From Xanthobacter tagetidis (GTDB lineage Bacteria; Pseudomonadota; Alphaproteobacteria; Rhizobiales; Xanthobacteraceae): a stretch of DNA of 37,392 bases. The stretch spans positions 1 through 37,392 of the forward strand of contig NZ_RCTF01000027.1 of NCBI RefSeq assembly GCF_003667445.1, read 5' to 3'. Shown here piece after piece: positions 7,828 to 19,642 of the stretch; the first letter of the stretch is position 1, and each line of letters opens with the position of its first letter. A model generated the notes under the pieces. That model did no database searches, had not been told where the DNA came from, and saw nothing but the letters and a program-made list of their open reading frames with translations. The translations under genes and the position numbers were made by a program.

Positions 7828-7905
7828 CGGGTCCCGTCCCTGGAAGCACTCTTCCCCGCTTCGCGGCGGGGCACGCGCTCATCGTTTGACCGCTGCGCGG
7901 CTGAC

Positions 7906-7926
7906 GGGCGGCGTCCGGCGCCGCCC
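7906..7926 (-). other. GC-rich hairpin just after trxB
   Basis: A perfect 8-bp stem (GGGCGGCG 7906-7913 with CGCCGCCC 7919-7926, loop TCCGG), 11 bases past the trxB stop and before the lsrB start. No T run follows on the - strand. It could attenuate or protect the trxB part of a trxB-lsrB message; no function can be shown from sequence. Confidence 0.45.
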
Positions 7927-7937
7927 AGCGCAGGCCG

Positions 7938-8897
7938 CTATTCGGCGGCCTGCGACACCTGGTGGTGGGCGAGGAAGCGCTCGGTCTCGAGCGCGGCCAT
8001 GCAGCCGCGGCCCGCCGCCGTCACCGCCTGCCGGTAGACATCGTCCGCGACGTCGCCCGCCGCGAACACGCCGGCGACCGAGGTGGCGGTCGAATCGGGC
8101 GCGGTCCAGACATAGCCGTTGGGCTTGAGCCTCAGCTGGTCCTTCACCAGCTCGGTGGAAGGCGCATGGCCGATGGCGATGAAGACGCCGTCCGCCGCAA
8201 GGCGCGTCAGCTCGCCGGTGCGGGTGTCGCGCAGCATCGCGCCGGTGACGCGCGTGGGCTCCTCGGCGCCGACGATCTCGGCCAGCTCCGCGTGCCACAC
8301 CACGTTCACCTTGGGATGGGCGAACAGCCGCTCCTGGAGGATCTTCTCGGCGCGGAAGCTGTCGCGGCGGTGCACCACCGTCACCTTGGAGGCGAAATTG
8401 GTGAGGAACAGCGCCTCCTCCACCGCGGTATTGCCGCCGCCCACCACGACCACTTCCTTGCCGCGATAGAAGAAGCCGTCGCAGGTGGCGCAGGCGGAGA
8501 CGCCGAAGCCGCGATAGGCCTCCTCCGAGGCGATGCCGAGCCAGCGCGCCTGCGCCCCGGTGGAGAGGATCACCACGTCGGCCAGATAGGTCTCGCCGCC
8601 CTCGGTGGTCATGCGGAACGGCCGCCGCGAAAGGTCGAGGCTCGCCACATGGTCGGCGATGATCTGCGTGCCCATGTGCGCGGCCTGGGCGCGCATCTGC
8701 TCCATCAGCCAGGGGCCTTGGATGACGTCGGCGAAGCCGGGATAGTTCTCCACATCGGTGGTGATGGTGAGCTGGCCGCCGGGCTGGATGCCTTCGAACA
8801 GGACCGGCTCCAGCATGGCGCGGGCCGCATAGATCGCCGCGGTATAGCCCGCCGGGCCAGAGCCGATGATGACGACCTTCTTGTGATGGGTGGTCAT
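7938..8897 (-). CDS. trxB: Thioredoxin-disulfide reductase
   Basis: A low-molecular-weight FAD/NADPH thioredoxin reductase of 319 residues, the usual length. The FAD-binding GSGPAGYTAA lies at residues 12-21, the redox-active CATC at 136-139, the NADPH-binding GGGNTAVEEA at about 157, and the C-terminal FAD motif GVFAAGDVADDVYRQ near 285. I chose the ATG at 8897 because GAGGAA precedes it and the family starts here; the longer open frame to 9044 lacks homology. It transfers electrons from NADPH to thioredoxin in the cytosol. It is divergent from the Lrp/AsnC gene (240-bp shared upstream region) and followed by lsrB, the arrangement seen in rhizobia. Confidence 0.97.
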   Translation of the reverse strand: MTTHHKKVVIIGSGPAGYTAAIYAARAMLEPVLFEGIQPGGQLTITTDVENYPGFADVIQGPWLMEQMRAQAAHMGTQIIADHVASLDLSRRPFRMTTEGGETYLADVVILSTGAQARWLGIASEEAYRGFGVSACATCDGFFYRGKEVVVVGGGNTAVEEALFLTNFASKVTVVHRRDSFRAEKILQERLFAHPKVNVVWHAELAEIVGAEEPTRVTGAMLRDTRTGELTRLAADGVFIAIGHAPSTELVKDQLRLKPNGYVWTAPDSTATSVAGVFAAGDVADDVYRQAVTAAGRGCMAALETERFLAHHQVSQAAE

Positions 8898-9095
8898 GGA
8901 ATTCCTCGAAACCCAGGCGCATCGGGTCATCCGCGCCTGCGCCGTGAAGCGTGCCTGCCTCTGGGGAAGAGACCGGCGAGCCATGCAGGAATGTAGGAGC
9001 ACGCGTGCGTCGCCACAAGACACGGAACCGCGTCTCGTGACCATACGGCCACCGCCTTGAGGCGCGAAAGATTATTTCGTTGCGCTGCGGGAGAC

Positions 9096-9111
9096 GCGCA
9101 CTAAGGTGCGC
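9096..9111. promoter_or_regulatory. Palindrome upstream of the Lrp/AsnC gene (possible operator)
   Basis: The inverted repeat GCGCACTAAGGTGCGC lies 25 bases before the TTG start of the Lrp/AsnC gene in the region shared with trxB. Lrp-family regulators often bind their own upstream region, so an autoregulatory site is possible. This is a structural observation only. Confidence 0.3.
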
Positions 9112-9136
9112 GGCAGCCAATCGCGAGGAGCCCGCC

Positions 9137-9619
9137 TTGACCGTTCGCCTCGATGCCGTGGACTGGAAGATTCTCGACGAACTCCAGCGGGACGGGCGCA
9201 TGACCAATGTCGAGCTTTCCCGCCGCGTCGGCATCTCGGCGCCCCCCTGCCTCCGGCGCGTGCGCGCACTTGAGGAAGACGGCATCATCGAGGGCTACCG
9301 CGCCCTGCTCGACGAGAAGCGCCTCGGCTACGACCTCACCGCCTTCGCCATGGTGCACCTGATGAGCCAGGCGGAAGCGGACCTCGGGGACTTCGAGGCG
9401 CGCATCGGCAAGTGGCCGCTGGTGCGTGCCGCCTGGATGCTCTCCGGCGAGGTGGACTTCCTGATGCTCTGCGTCGCGCCCGACCTGCGGACGTTCCAGG
9501 CCTTCGTGCTGGAGATCACCGCCGCCCCCAACGTGCGCAACGTGAAGACAGCCCTCACCCTCAAGCGCGCCAAGGATGCGCCGGTGGTGCCGCTGGAGGC
9601 CGGGCTTCCCAAGACCTGA
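9137..9619 (+). CDS. Lrp/AsnC-family transcriptional regulator
   Basis: 160 residues from the TTG at 9137, chosen because GAGGAG ends 7 bases before it (9125-9130) and the family begins with this short lead (TVRLDAVDWKILDELQRDGR). The N-terminal asnC-type HTH covers residues 6-60 (MTNVELSRRVGISAPPCLRR). The C-terminal RAM ligand-binding domain covers about 68-145 (GYDLTAFAMVHL through VRNVKTALTLK). Such regulators sense amino acids as oligomers and commonly control transport or catabolism genes. No amino-acid gene is adjacent, so the target is unknown. It is divergent from trxB and convergent with the SEL1 gene at 9647. Confidence 0.93.
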   Translation: MTVRLDAVDWKILDELQRDGRMTNVELSRRVGISAPPCLRRVRALEEDGIIEGYRALLDEKRLGYDLTAFAMVHLMSQAEADLGDFEARIGKWPLVRAAWMLSGEVDFLMLCVAPDLRTFQAFVLEITAAPNVRNVKTALTLKRAKDAPVVPLEAGLPKT

Positions 9620-9646
9620 CGCCGGGCCGGCAGGGCGCCGGCCGGC

Positions 9647-10999
9647 TTAGCGGCACTGCTTGCGGACCCGACGCACGAAGTCGCCCGCGCCGTCCGGGTT
9701 GAGCAGGTGGCAGCGCCGCACGTCGTCTTCCTTCAGGCCGGGAAAGCCGGCGCACACTGCGCGGAACGCCGGAAGCGTGCCGGAGAAGCGCGCCGGCAGC
9801 GCGCCGTATCGCGCGTCCAGCGCATGATAGTCGCCGAGCACGCTCCGGCAGGCGGACCGGCCCGGCGGCGCATCGCCCAGCACCGCGAGCGCCGCCTCGG
9901 CCCGCGGCTCGCCCTGCTCGGCGGCCTTGCGCAGCCAGCCGAGCCCGCGCTCGAAGTCGAGCGGCACGTTGCTGCCGGCGGTGTAGCGCAAGCCGAGCGT
10001 GACCATCGCCGCCGGGTCGCCCGCCTCCGCCGCCTTGCGCAGCCAGTAGAGCCCCTCCTGCGGGTCCTTCGGCACGCCCGTCCCGTTGAAGTAGCTGAAC
10101 GAGATGAGGCGCATGCTCATCACGTCGCCGGCCTCGATCGCCCGTTTGTACCAGGAGACGGCGCCCCGCGGATCCCGCTCCAGCCCGTTGCCGGTCTCCA
10201 GGTTGAGGGCGAGCAGCCGCATGCCCCGGCGATTGCCGGCCACCGCGGACTTGCGATACCAGGCGTTCGCCTCCTTCATGTTGCGCGGAACGCCATTGCC
10301 CAGCTCCAGCAGGAGGCCGAGACTGGCCATGGCGAAGCCGTCGCCTTTATCCGCGGCGCGGCGATACCAGCGCGCACCCAAGGCGGCATCCCTTCCGATG
10401 CCGTTGCCGGCAACGAGATTGTCGCCCAGCAGGTTCATGGCGGCGACCTCGCCCGCCTCCGCGGCCTTGAGGTACCAGGCATTGGCGGCCGCGACGTCGG
10501 CTGTCCCGCCCGTGCCATCCTCCAGCATCACGCCGAGGTCCACCATGGCGGGGGCGAACCCCGCGTCCGCCGCCTTCTCGTAGAGCCTGCGGGCGGCGGC
10601 GAGATCGCGTGCGCCGTGGTGACCCGCCTCGTGGCTCTGGCCCAGCGCGTGCGCCCCACCCGCATGGCCGAGCGCCTCGGCGCGCGCCGCCATGTCGCGG
10701 AACTCGTCGAAGCGCCGCGCGGCAAGATCGGCCCGCGCGAGCTGGTACCAGAGGCGCGGCACCTCGGGGGCGGCGCGCACCGCCGCCATGCAGGCGGGGA
10801 TGGCGATGGCAGGATCGATCTCGTGGGAGGGGACTCCCGGCACCCCGCTGGGCCGGTCCCGGTCGAACGGGCTCGCCGCGGCGGCGTCGCACCGCTGCGC
10901 CAGCGTCTCCTCAAGCCCGGTCTCCCGCTGACCGGCGCCCTGCGCCGGCATGGCTTGAAGGCCGGCCATCGCCACAGCCAGCGCCACCGCGTATCTCAT
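9647..10999 (-). CDS. Secreted SEL1-repeat protein
   Basis: 450 residues. An N-terminal signal peptide is visible (MRYAVALAVAMAGLQAMPAQGAG, cleavage near residue 22), so it is probably periplasmic. A TPR-like part (about 70-130) is followed by about seven SEL1 repeats (roughly 110-355; typical units AANAWYLKAAEAGEVAAMNL, EGLYWLRKAAEAGDPAAMVT). The C-terminal 80 residues form a separate cysteine-containing region (SACRSVLGDYHALD, VRRCHLLNPDG, RKQCR). Periplasmic SEL1 proteins of alphaproteobacteria serve in exopolysaccharide signalling (ExoR) or envelope scaffolding, but this protein is longer than ExoR and I would not equate them. It stands alone on the - strand between an Lrp gene and rpoD. 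Confidence 0.87.
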   Translation of the reverse strand: MRYAVALAVAMAGLQAMPAQGAGQRETGLEETLAQRCDAAAASPFDRDRPSGVPGVPSHEIDPAIAIPACMAAVRAAPEVPRLWYQLARADLAARRFDEFRDMAARAEALGHAGGAHALGQSHEAGHHGARDLAAARRLYEKAADAGFAPAMVDLGVMLEDGTGGTADVAAANAWYLKAAEAGEVAAMNLLGDNLVAGNGIGRDAALGARWYRRAADKGDGFAMASLGLLLELGNGVPRNMKEANAWYRKSAVAGNRRGMRLLALNLETGNGLERDPRGAVSWYKRAIEAGDVMSMRLISFSYFNGTGVPKDPQEGLYWLRKAAEAGDPAAMVTLGLRYTAGSNVPLDFERGLGWLRKAAEQGEPRAEAALAVLGDAPPGRSACRSVLGDYHALDARYGALPARFSGTLPAFRAVCAGFPGLKEDDVRRCHLLNPDGAGDFVRRVRKQCR

Positions 11000-11215
11000 G
11001 CCGCTCCCCGACGTGCGCTCCCATTCAAGCCCACGTTACCCGATCGAAGCGCCCATGGCAGGCCGGTTGTGCGCGCCCGGTGACAAGGCCGGGAACCGAA
11101 CCCGTCCCATGCGGCAAGGCGAGCATCGCCCGGTGAACGGCACCCGGTCGTCACCAATGGCGCGGGCGGCGCCTCGGGACCAGAAGCAGGCCGTGCAAGC
11201 TGGACGCAGAAAGTC

Positions 11216-11246
11216 AGAGGCCCCGGAAATCCGGGGCCTCTTTATT
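11216..11246 (-). terminator. Hairpin terminator downstream of rpoD
   Basis: A perfect 11-bp stem (11216-11226 with 11231-11241, loop AAAT). It begins 36 bases beyond the rpoD stop. On the - strand an A-rich run precedes it and TGACTTTCTG follows; on the + strand it is followed by TTTATT, so it could work both ways. Context favours termination of the dnaG-rpoD transcript. The remaining interval 11000-11215 shows no gene. Confidence 0.7.
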
Positions 11247-11277
11247 CAGCACCTATCGAACCGCGCCGCGCCGGGCG

Positions 11278-13278
<2,001 letters not shown>

Positions 13279-13465
13279 GGACTTCTCCTGCTGATCTCGC
13301 CGGCTAGAAACGACAAGACGGCGGCGCGGCCCCTCGGCCTCGCCACCTTTTGCCTTCGCACCCGGGAGCGGCTTTTTCGTCGCCATCCCGTTAAACCAGC
13401 CTGAACGCGCATCCAACCCCCATGGTCGGAGCGGCAGACTTCCTTCGACTATCCGGAGGACGGCT

Positions 13466-15373
13466 TCACACCGAGCGCGCCGACGCGCGGCCCGAAGAAG
13501 CGCCGAACCCCTCCACCAATGCTTCCGTGCCGTCGATCGCCGAAAGGCGCTCGCGCACGTCGCGGAGCCAAGCGAAATTCTGCTCGCTGGGGTCGTCCCC
13601 CAAGCTGCGCTCGGCCTCCCTCAGTTCCCTAGATAGCGCGTGAGCCTTGCGATGCAAGGCCGTGCGCTGGTGCCACCAGAGCCGAACATCGCTGGGAGCG
13701 GTATCACTATAAGCTGGCCAGTCGTGCCGGGGATTGGCGAGGGCCCGCACCCGCTGCGCCAGCGCCTCAATGTCCGCCTGTCCGAGGCGGGCCGACAGGG
13801 CCTCGTCGTCGAGGCCTTCGAGATGGGCCTCCAGGAGCAGGCGGCGCAGGCGGTCGGCATCGGGATTGGCCAGCGGCAGGCCCGCCACATCCTCCGAAGC
13901 CTCGTCCAGCAAGAACGAGTGGTTGATGAGGCAGAACAGCAGCAACGCCTCGTTGCGCGGCATGGCCGCCATCGGCCCGCGCACCAGGGCGCTCTTGGCG
14001 ATCTCCCCGCCGCGCGGCACCAGCGGCGCCTCGCGCGGGGCAAAGCGCCCGCCCCTGCCGCCGTCGCGCCGCTGGAACCCGCCTTGCCGGGCGGCCCCGG
14101 CGGCGGGCGCGATCAGCGCGCGGAACCGCTCCGAAAGCTCCTGTCCGTAGTGCTTGCGCACGGTCTCGTCGGCGATGACCGCCACCACCTCCTTGAGCCG
14201 CGCCTCAAGGCCGGCGCGGCGCTCGGGGGTGTCGAGCGAGGCCTGCTCACTCTCGCGCGCCCAAAGCTCGGCGGCGAGCGGCCGCGCCTGGGCCAGCACG
14301 TCGGCCATGGCATCGGGGCCGGAGCGGCGGATCAGGTCGTCCGGGTCCTGCCCTTCGGGCAGCGTGGCGAAGGAGAGGCTGCGCCCGGCCTTCAGGTGCG
14401 GCAGAGCGAGGTCGATGGCCCGGTGGGCGGCCTTGCGGCCAGCCTTGTCGCCGTCGAACAGCAGCACGGGCTCGTCGGCCATGCGCCAGAGGAGCTGCAG
14501 TTGCTCCTCCGTGAGCGCGGTGCCGAGCGGGGCGACGGTGGCGCCGAACCCGGCCTCCACCATGGCGATCACGTCCACATAGCCTTCCACGGCGATGACG
14601 CGCCCGCTCTTCTGGGCGGCGGCGCGGGCGGAGAAGCCGTTATAGAGCAGCGACCCCTTGTGGAAGAGCGTGGTCTCGGGGGAATTGAGGTACTTGGCGG
14701 GAACGTCTTTCTCCAGCGCCCGCCCGCCGAACGCCACCACGCGCCCCTTCATGTCGGTGATCGGGAACATCACCCGGTCGCGGAAGCGGTCGTAGGGCAC
14801 GGGGATGTCGTCGCCTGAGATCAGCAGGCCGGTCTCCACCATGTCCTCGGTGGAGACGCCGAGCTTGCCCAGTGCCTCCTTCAGGTGGAAGCGGTCGGCG
14901 CTCGCATAGCCAAGGCGGAAGCGCTGCTGCGTCAGCGGGCCGAGCCCGCGATCGGCAAGATAGCCGCGCGCCTTGGCCCCCAGGCGGGTCTGAAGCGTGG
15001 CCTCGAAATGGCGTGCCGCCAGTTCCATCACCTCGTGCAGGGTGCGCCGGCGCTCTTCCTTCGCGGCCGCCTCGGGGCTTGCCTGAGGCACCTGGAGGCC
15101 GGCCATGGAGGCGAGCCGCTCCACCGCCTCGCCGAACGGCAGGCCTTCCGTCTCCATCAGGAAGTCGAACACGTCGCCGTGCTTGCCGGACGAGAAGCAG
15201 TGGTAGAAGCCCTTCTGGTCATTCACGAAGAAGGACGGCGTCTTCTCCGCATTGAACGGCGAGAGGCCGGCGAACTCGCGCCCCTGCTTCTTCAGCTTCA
15301 CGCGCCGGCCCACCACCTCCGACACCGGGAGGCGGGCACGAATCTCGTCGAGGAACGAGGGGGGGAAGCGCAT
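13466..15373 (-). CDS. dnaG: DNA primase DnaG with degenerate zinc motif
   Basis: The primase that makes RNA primers at the replication fork, 635 residues. N-terminal CHC2-type domain at about 1-100, TOPRIM catalytic core at about 260-345 (VIAVEGYVDVIAMVEAG; LFDGDKAGRKAA), then a C-terminal DnaB-binding region. The zinc motif is altered. The usual Cys and His of CPFH are Ser and Asn (GLSPFNAEKTPSF), and of the later Cys pair only one remains (YHCFSSGKHGD). I believe the same change occurs in some related alphaproteobacteria (from memory), so it is probably not a local mutation. It is followed by rpoD. Its upstream region is shared with the divergent brnT gene. Confidence 0.96.
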   Translation of the reverse strand: MRFPPSFLDEIRARLPVSEVVGRRVKLKKQGREFAGLSPFNAEKTPSFFVNDQKGFYHCFSSGKHGDVFDFLMETEGLPFGEAVERLASMAGLQVPQASPEAAAKEERRRTLHEVMELAARHFEATLQTRLGAKARGYLADRGLGPLTQQRFRLGYASADRFHLKEALGKLGVSTEDMVETGLLISGDDIPVPYDRFRDRVMFPITDMKGRVVAFGGRALEKDVPAKYLNSPETTLFHKGSLLYNGFSARAAAQKSGRVIAVEGYVDVIAMVEAGFGATVAPLGTALTEEQLQLLWRMADEPVLLFDGDKAGRKAAHRAIDLALPHLKAGRSLSFATLPEGQDPDDLIRRSGPDAMADVLAQARPLAAELWARESEQASLDTPERRAGLEARLKEVVAVIADETVRKHYGQELSERFRALIAPAAGAARQGGFQRRDGGRGGRFAPREAPLVPRGGEIAKSALVRGPMAAMPRNEALLLFCLINHSFLLDEASEDVAGLPLANPDADRLRRLLLEAHLEGLDDEALSARLGQADIEALAQRVRALANPRHDWPAYSDTAPSDVRLWWHQRTALHRKAHALSRELREAERSLGDDPSEQNFAWLRDVRERLSAIDGTEALVEGFGASSGRASARSV

Positions 15374-15404
15374 GGCACCAGTCTAGCACGCCGCGACGCG
15401 GGGA

Positions 15405-15437
15405 TTGACAAAGGACGCTTGTATATACATCTGTAAT
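15405..15437 (+). promoter_or_regulatory. brnT upstream region: TTGACA box with TGTATATACA palindrome
   Basis: A consensus -35 box TTGACA (15405-15410) is followed by the perfect palindrome TGTATATACA (15420-15429) and a -10-like TGTAAT (15432-15437). The spacing to TGTAAT is 21 bases, longer than usual, so the exact -10 is uncertain. BrnTA modules repress their own promoter, and the palindrome is a good candidate operator. It also lies upstream of divergent dnaG. Confidence 0.5.
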
Positions 15438-15526
15438 GCGGACACCCACTCGCCCGAAACGCAATCCTGGCGTGCATTCGCATTGCGGTGTGACTAGTCT
15501 GCCCCGACTATGGCGGGGGCGGGGCG

Positions 15527-15814
15527 ATGGACTGGGGCACGGCCGTCTTCGAGTGGGACGAGGCGAAGCGCCGCTCGAACCTCGGAAAGCACGGCATCGA
15601 CTTCAGGGATGCGGCCCAGGCTCTCGGGACGAGCCCTCAATTGACCTACGATTCGTCACGCGGAGAGGAGAAGCGCCATGTCGGCATCGTCGAGATCAAC
15701 GGCCTCCTCGTCGCGATCGTCCACACCTGGCGCGGCGAAGCGGTCCGCATCATCTCGGCCCGACGCGCCCGAGGCAGGGAAGAGCGGGACTATCGCGCGC
15801 TATTCGGCCGCTGA
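15527..15814 (+). CDS. brnT: BrnT-family toxin
   Basis: 95 residues matching the BrnT toxin family, a RelE-fold ribonuclease that blocks translation when free. The signature parts are present: FEWDEAKRRSNLGKHGIDF at the N-terminus, the central GIVEINGLLVAIVHTWRGE strands, and the C-terminal RIISARRARGREERDY. Length is typical (about 90-100). It is the first gene of a type II toxin-antitoxin operon with the antitoxin overlapping or directly behind. The pair sits between dnaG and a symporter gene, on the opposite strand to dnaG. Confidence 0.9.
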   Translation: MDWGTAVFEWDEAKRRSNLGKHGIDFRDAAQALGTSPQLTYDSSRGEEKRHVGIVEINGLLVAIVHTWRGEAVRIISARRARGREERDYRALFGR

Positions 15815-15860
15815 CCTGTCGCAGCTTCCCTCTGAAACCGACTGGGCACGCCTGCGTGCC

Positions 15861-16106
15861 ATGACCGCGGAGGAGGTCGAGGCCGCCGCGCGCTCCGATC
15901 CCGACTGGGAAGGGTTGCTGGACCTTGAGGGCTGGACCGCCACCGTGGTGGTGCCGCCGAAGAAGGCGCCCATCTCCATCCGCCTCGATGAGGACGTGCT
16001 CGCCTTCTTCAAGGCCTCCGGCCCCGGCTACCAGAAGCGCATCAATGCCGTGCTGCGCGCCTTCATGGATGCCGCCGCCCCGCGCTCCGGCACCGACGGA
16101 GCGTGA
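15861..16106 (+). CDS. brnA: BrnA-family antitoxin
   Basis: The antitoxin partner of BrnT, with a C-terminal ribbon-helix-helix-type DNA-binding end: VVVPPKKAPISIRLDEDVLA, then FFKASGPGYQKRINAVLRAF. It neutralises BrnT and represses the operon. The start is uncertain. The ATG at 15861 gives 81 residues, but family-like sequence (RYSAADL and TDWARL) continues upstream in frame to about 15790 without an ATG, GTG or TTG. The next in-frame ATG upstream is at 15678, which would overlap brnT by 137 bases. A non-standard start (ATC or CTG) near 15786-15810 is possible. Confidence 0.85.
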   Translation: MTAEEVEAAARSDPDWEGLLDLEGWTATVVVPPKKAPISIRLDEDVLAFFKASGPGYQKRINAVLRAFMDAAAPRSGTDGA

Positions 16107-16186
16107 GCGCAGGGCCGCAAGCGTCCCCGCAATCCACAGCCCACGCCCCAGCTTTCACCCGCGCCACGCGCCCGCTTTCCCAGTGG

Positions 16187-16202
16187 ACCCGGCGTAAGCC
16201 GG
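16187..16202. repeat. Short palindrome upstream of the symporter gene
   Basis: CCCGGC GTAA GCCGGG forms a 6-bp hairpin about 40 bases before the symporter start. It resembles fragments of the GC-rich intergenic repeats in this genome (for example 31125-31552), and may be a degraded copy. No regulatory role can be shown. Confidence 0.35.
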
Positions 16203-16242
16203 GCTCTAGCTTGTGATTTCAACCTATCCGGGCTGGGGTGCC

Positions 16243-17661
<1,419 letters not shown>

Positions 17662-17694
17662 CGGCGGCGGGCCAAAGGCGGACCGGGGAGCGGC

Positions 17695-18153
17695 TCACCC
17701 TGCGGTGAGCTGCTCCTTGACCCATTGCGAGGCCTTGCCGAAGTCGATGGCGCCAGCGAAGCGCTCCTTCAGCACTGCCATGGTGCGGCCCATGTCCTTG
17801 ATGCCGGCGGCGCCGATCTCGGCGATCACCTTGGCGATCTCGGCCCGGGTCTCGGCCTCGGACATCTGGGCCGGGAGGAAGGCCTTGATGTAGCCGATCT
17901 CCTCGCGCTCCTGCGCGGCGAGCTCGGGGCGGCCACCCTCGTCATAGATGCGCGCGCTCTCGTCGCGCTGCTTGATCATCTTGGCGAGCAGCGCGCGCAG
18001 TTCGTCGTCGGTCAAGGGGTCCTTGCCGTGGCCGCGCTGCTCGATGTCGCGGTCCTTCAGGGCCGCGTTGATGAGGCGCAGCGTGGAGGTGCGCCGCTTG
18101 TCCTGCGCCTTGAGCGCCTCTTTCAGCGCCGCGTTGATGTCGTCACGAAGCAC
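17695..18153 (-). CDS. GatB/YqeY domain-containing protein
   Basis: 152 residues covering the whole YqeY fold, related to the C-terminal tRNA-binding domain of the amidotransferase subunit GatB. Characteristic pieces are LRDDINAALKEALKAQDKRR at the N-terminus, EEIGYIKAFLPAQMSEAE in the middle and DMGRTMAVLKERFAGAIDFG near the end. It starts with GTG at 18153, with AGAGG upstream. A role in tRNA-dependent processes is assumed for the family but not proven. It is divergent from carA, a neighbourhood I know from alphaproteobacteria, where dnaG and rpoD normally lie close by, as they do here beyond the symporter and BrnTA genes. Confidence 0.93.
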   Translation of the reverse strand: MLRDDINAALKEALKAQDKRRTSTLRLINAALKDRDIEQRGHGKDPLTDDELRALLAKMIKQRDESARIYDEGGRPELAAQEREEIGYIKAFLPAQMSEAETRAEIAKVIAEIGAAGIKDMGRTMAVLKERFAGAIDFGKASQWVKEQLTAG

Positions 18154-18388
18154 GTGGAAACCTCTGTCGTATTGGAATGGATCGGGCCGGCATCGGGATG
18201 TGCGGAGAAAGCAACTCCTGCAAGGCCGCGGCTGTGCGGAACGCCGCTCCCGGCCGGTTGGGCCATGGCGTCAGCCGGCCCCGCCTGCGGCACGTGCCGC
18301 GCTTTCGACCTCTCCCAAGCTCGTGGGGCCGCACGGGCGGGACCGGGATGCCTCGCTATCCGGCGCACTGCGCCCATCGCACATCCCT

Positions 18389-18417
18389 TTGACCCCGCGT
18401 CGGCCGATGACTATGTA
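18389..18417 (+). promoter_or_regulatory. carA promoter, apparently leaderless
   Basis: The -35 TTGACC (18389-18394), a spacer of exactly 17 bases and the -10 TATGTA (18412-18417) lie directly before the carA ATG at 18426. Transcription would begin at or next to the ATG, and there is no Shine-Dalgarno sequence between. This predicts a leaderless carA mRNA. The rest of 18154-18388 shows no gene. Confidence 0.55.
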
Positions 18418-18425
18418 AGCGTCCC

Positions 18426-19616
18426 ATGACCCTTGAACAAGTCCATTCCGGCTGGGCGGAGCCCACCCCTACGGCCGTGCTGGTGCTCGCCGACGGCACC
18501 GTGCTCTATGGCCACGGCATCGGCGCGGAGAGCCAGCTGGCCGGCGAGGTGTGCTTCAACACCGCCATCACCGGCTATGAGGAGATCCTCACCGATCCCT
18601 CCTATGCCGGGCAGATCATCACCTTCACCTTCCCGCACATCGGCAATGTGGGGACCAACGAAGAGGATATCGAGACGGTCTCCATGGCCGCCTCGTCGGG
18701 CGTGCGCGGCGTGGTGCTGCGCACCGACGTCACCCAGCCATCGAACTACCGCGCGACGCGCCATCTGGACCAGTGGCTGAAGGCGCGCGGCATTCCCGGC
18801 ATCACCGGTATCGACACCCGCGCGCTGACGGCGCTGATCCGCGACAAGGGCATGCCCAACGCGGTCATCGCCCACCGCGCCGACGGCGTGTTCGACATCG
18901 AGGCGCTGAAGGCCGAGGCGCGCCAGTGGCCTGGGCTCGAAGGCATGGACCTCGTGCCCGGCGTCACCGCGCCCCAGCGCTACGGCTGGGACGAGACGCC
19001 CTGGGAATGGGGTACCGGCTATGGCCGCAAGGACGACGGGGCATTCCACGTGGTGGCCGTCGACTACGGCGTGAAGCGCAACATCCTGCGCCTGCTGGTG
19101 GATGCCGGGTGCAAGGTCACGGTGGTGCCCGCCACCACGCCGGCGCAGGACATCCTGGCGCTCCGGCCGGACGGCGTGTTCCTCTCCAACGGTCCGGGCG
19201 ACCCGGCGGCGACCGGCGACTATGCGGTGCCGGTGATCCGCGCGCTGATCGATGAGGGCGTGCCCACCTTCGGCATCTGCCTCGGCCACCAGATGATCGG
19301 CCTCGCGGTCGGCGGGCGCACTGTGAAGATGCACCAGGGCCACCACGGCGCGAATCACCCGGTGAAGGACCTCACCACCGGCAAGGTGGAGATCACCTCC
19401 ATGAACCACGGCTTCGCCGTGGACCGCGAGAGCCTGCCGGCGAACGCGGTGGAGACCCACGTCTCGCTGTTCGACGGCTCCAATGCCGGCATCGCCTTGT
19501 CGGACAAGCCGGTGTTCTCGGTGCAGTACCACCCCGAGGCGAGCCCCGGCCCGCGCGACAGCCACTATCTCTTCACCCGGTTCGTGGAGATGATGGGCAG
19601 GCACAAGGCCGCCTGA
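18426..19616 (+). CDS. carA: Carbamoyl-phosphate synthase small (glutaminase) chain
   Basis: The glutamine-hydrolysing subunit that supplies ammonia to CarB for carbamoyl phosphate, the precursor of pyrimidines and arginine. 396 residues, normal length. The N-terminal CPSase_sm domain covers about 15-150 (LADGTVLYGHGIG, GYEEILTDPSYAGQIITFTF). The C-terminal class I amidotransferase has the nucleophile Cys285 in GICLGHQ and the catalytic pair His369/Glu371 in QYHPEASPGP. carB is not in the window. It is divergent from the YqeY-family gene. No ribosome-binding site is visible before the ATG. A GC hairpin (19617-19634) follows the stop, then a palindromic repeat. Confidence 0.97.
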   Translation: MTLEQVHSGWAEPTPTAVLVLADGTVLYGHGIGAESQLAGEVCFNTAITGYEEILTDPSYAGQIITFTFPHIGNVGTNEEDIETVSMAASSGVRGVVLRTDVTQPSNYRATRHLDQWLKARGIPGITGIDTRALTALIRDKGMPNAVIAHRADGVFDIEALKAEARQWPGLEGMDLVPGVTAPQRYGWDETPWEWGTGYGRKDDGAFHVVAVDYGVKRNILRLLVDAGCKVTVVPATTPAQDILALRPDGVFLSNGPGDPAATGDYAVPVIRALIDEGVPTFGICLGHQMIGLAVGGRTVKMHQGHHGANHPVKDLTTGKVEITSMNHGFAVDRESLPANAVETHVSLFDGSNAGIALSDKPVFSVQYHPEASPGPRDSHYLFTRFVEMMGRHKAA

Positions 19617-19642
19617 GGGGCGGCTTCGCGCCCCCGCCTCAT

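Noticed and set aside
8898..9044. Longer N-terminus for trxB
   Set aside because: The extra 49 codons have no similarity to the family, and a good ribosome site stands before the ATG at 8897.
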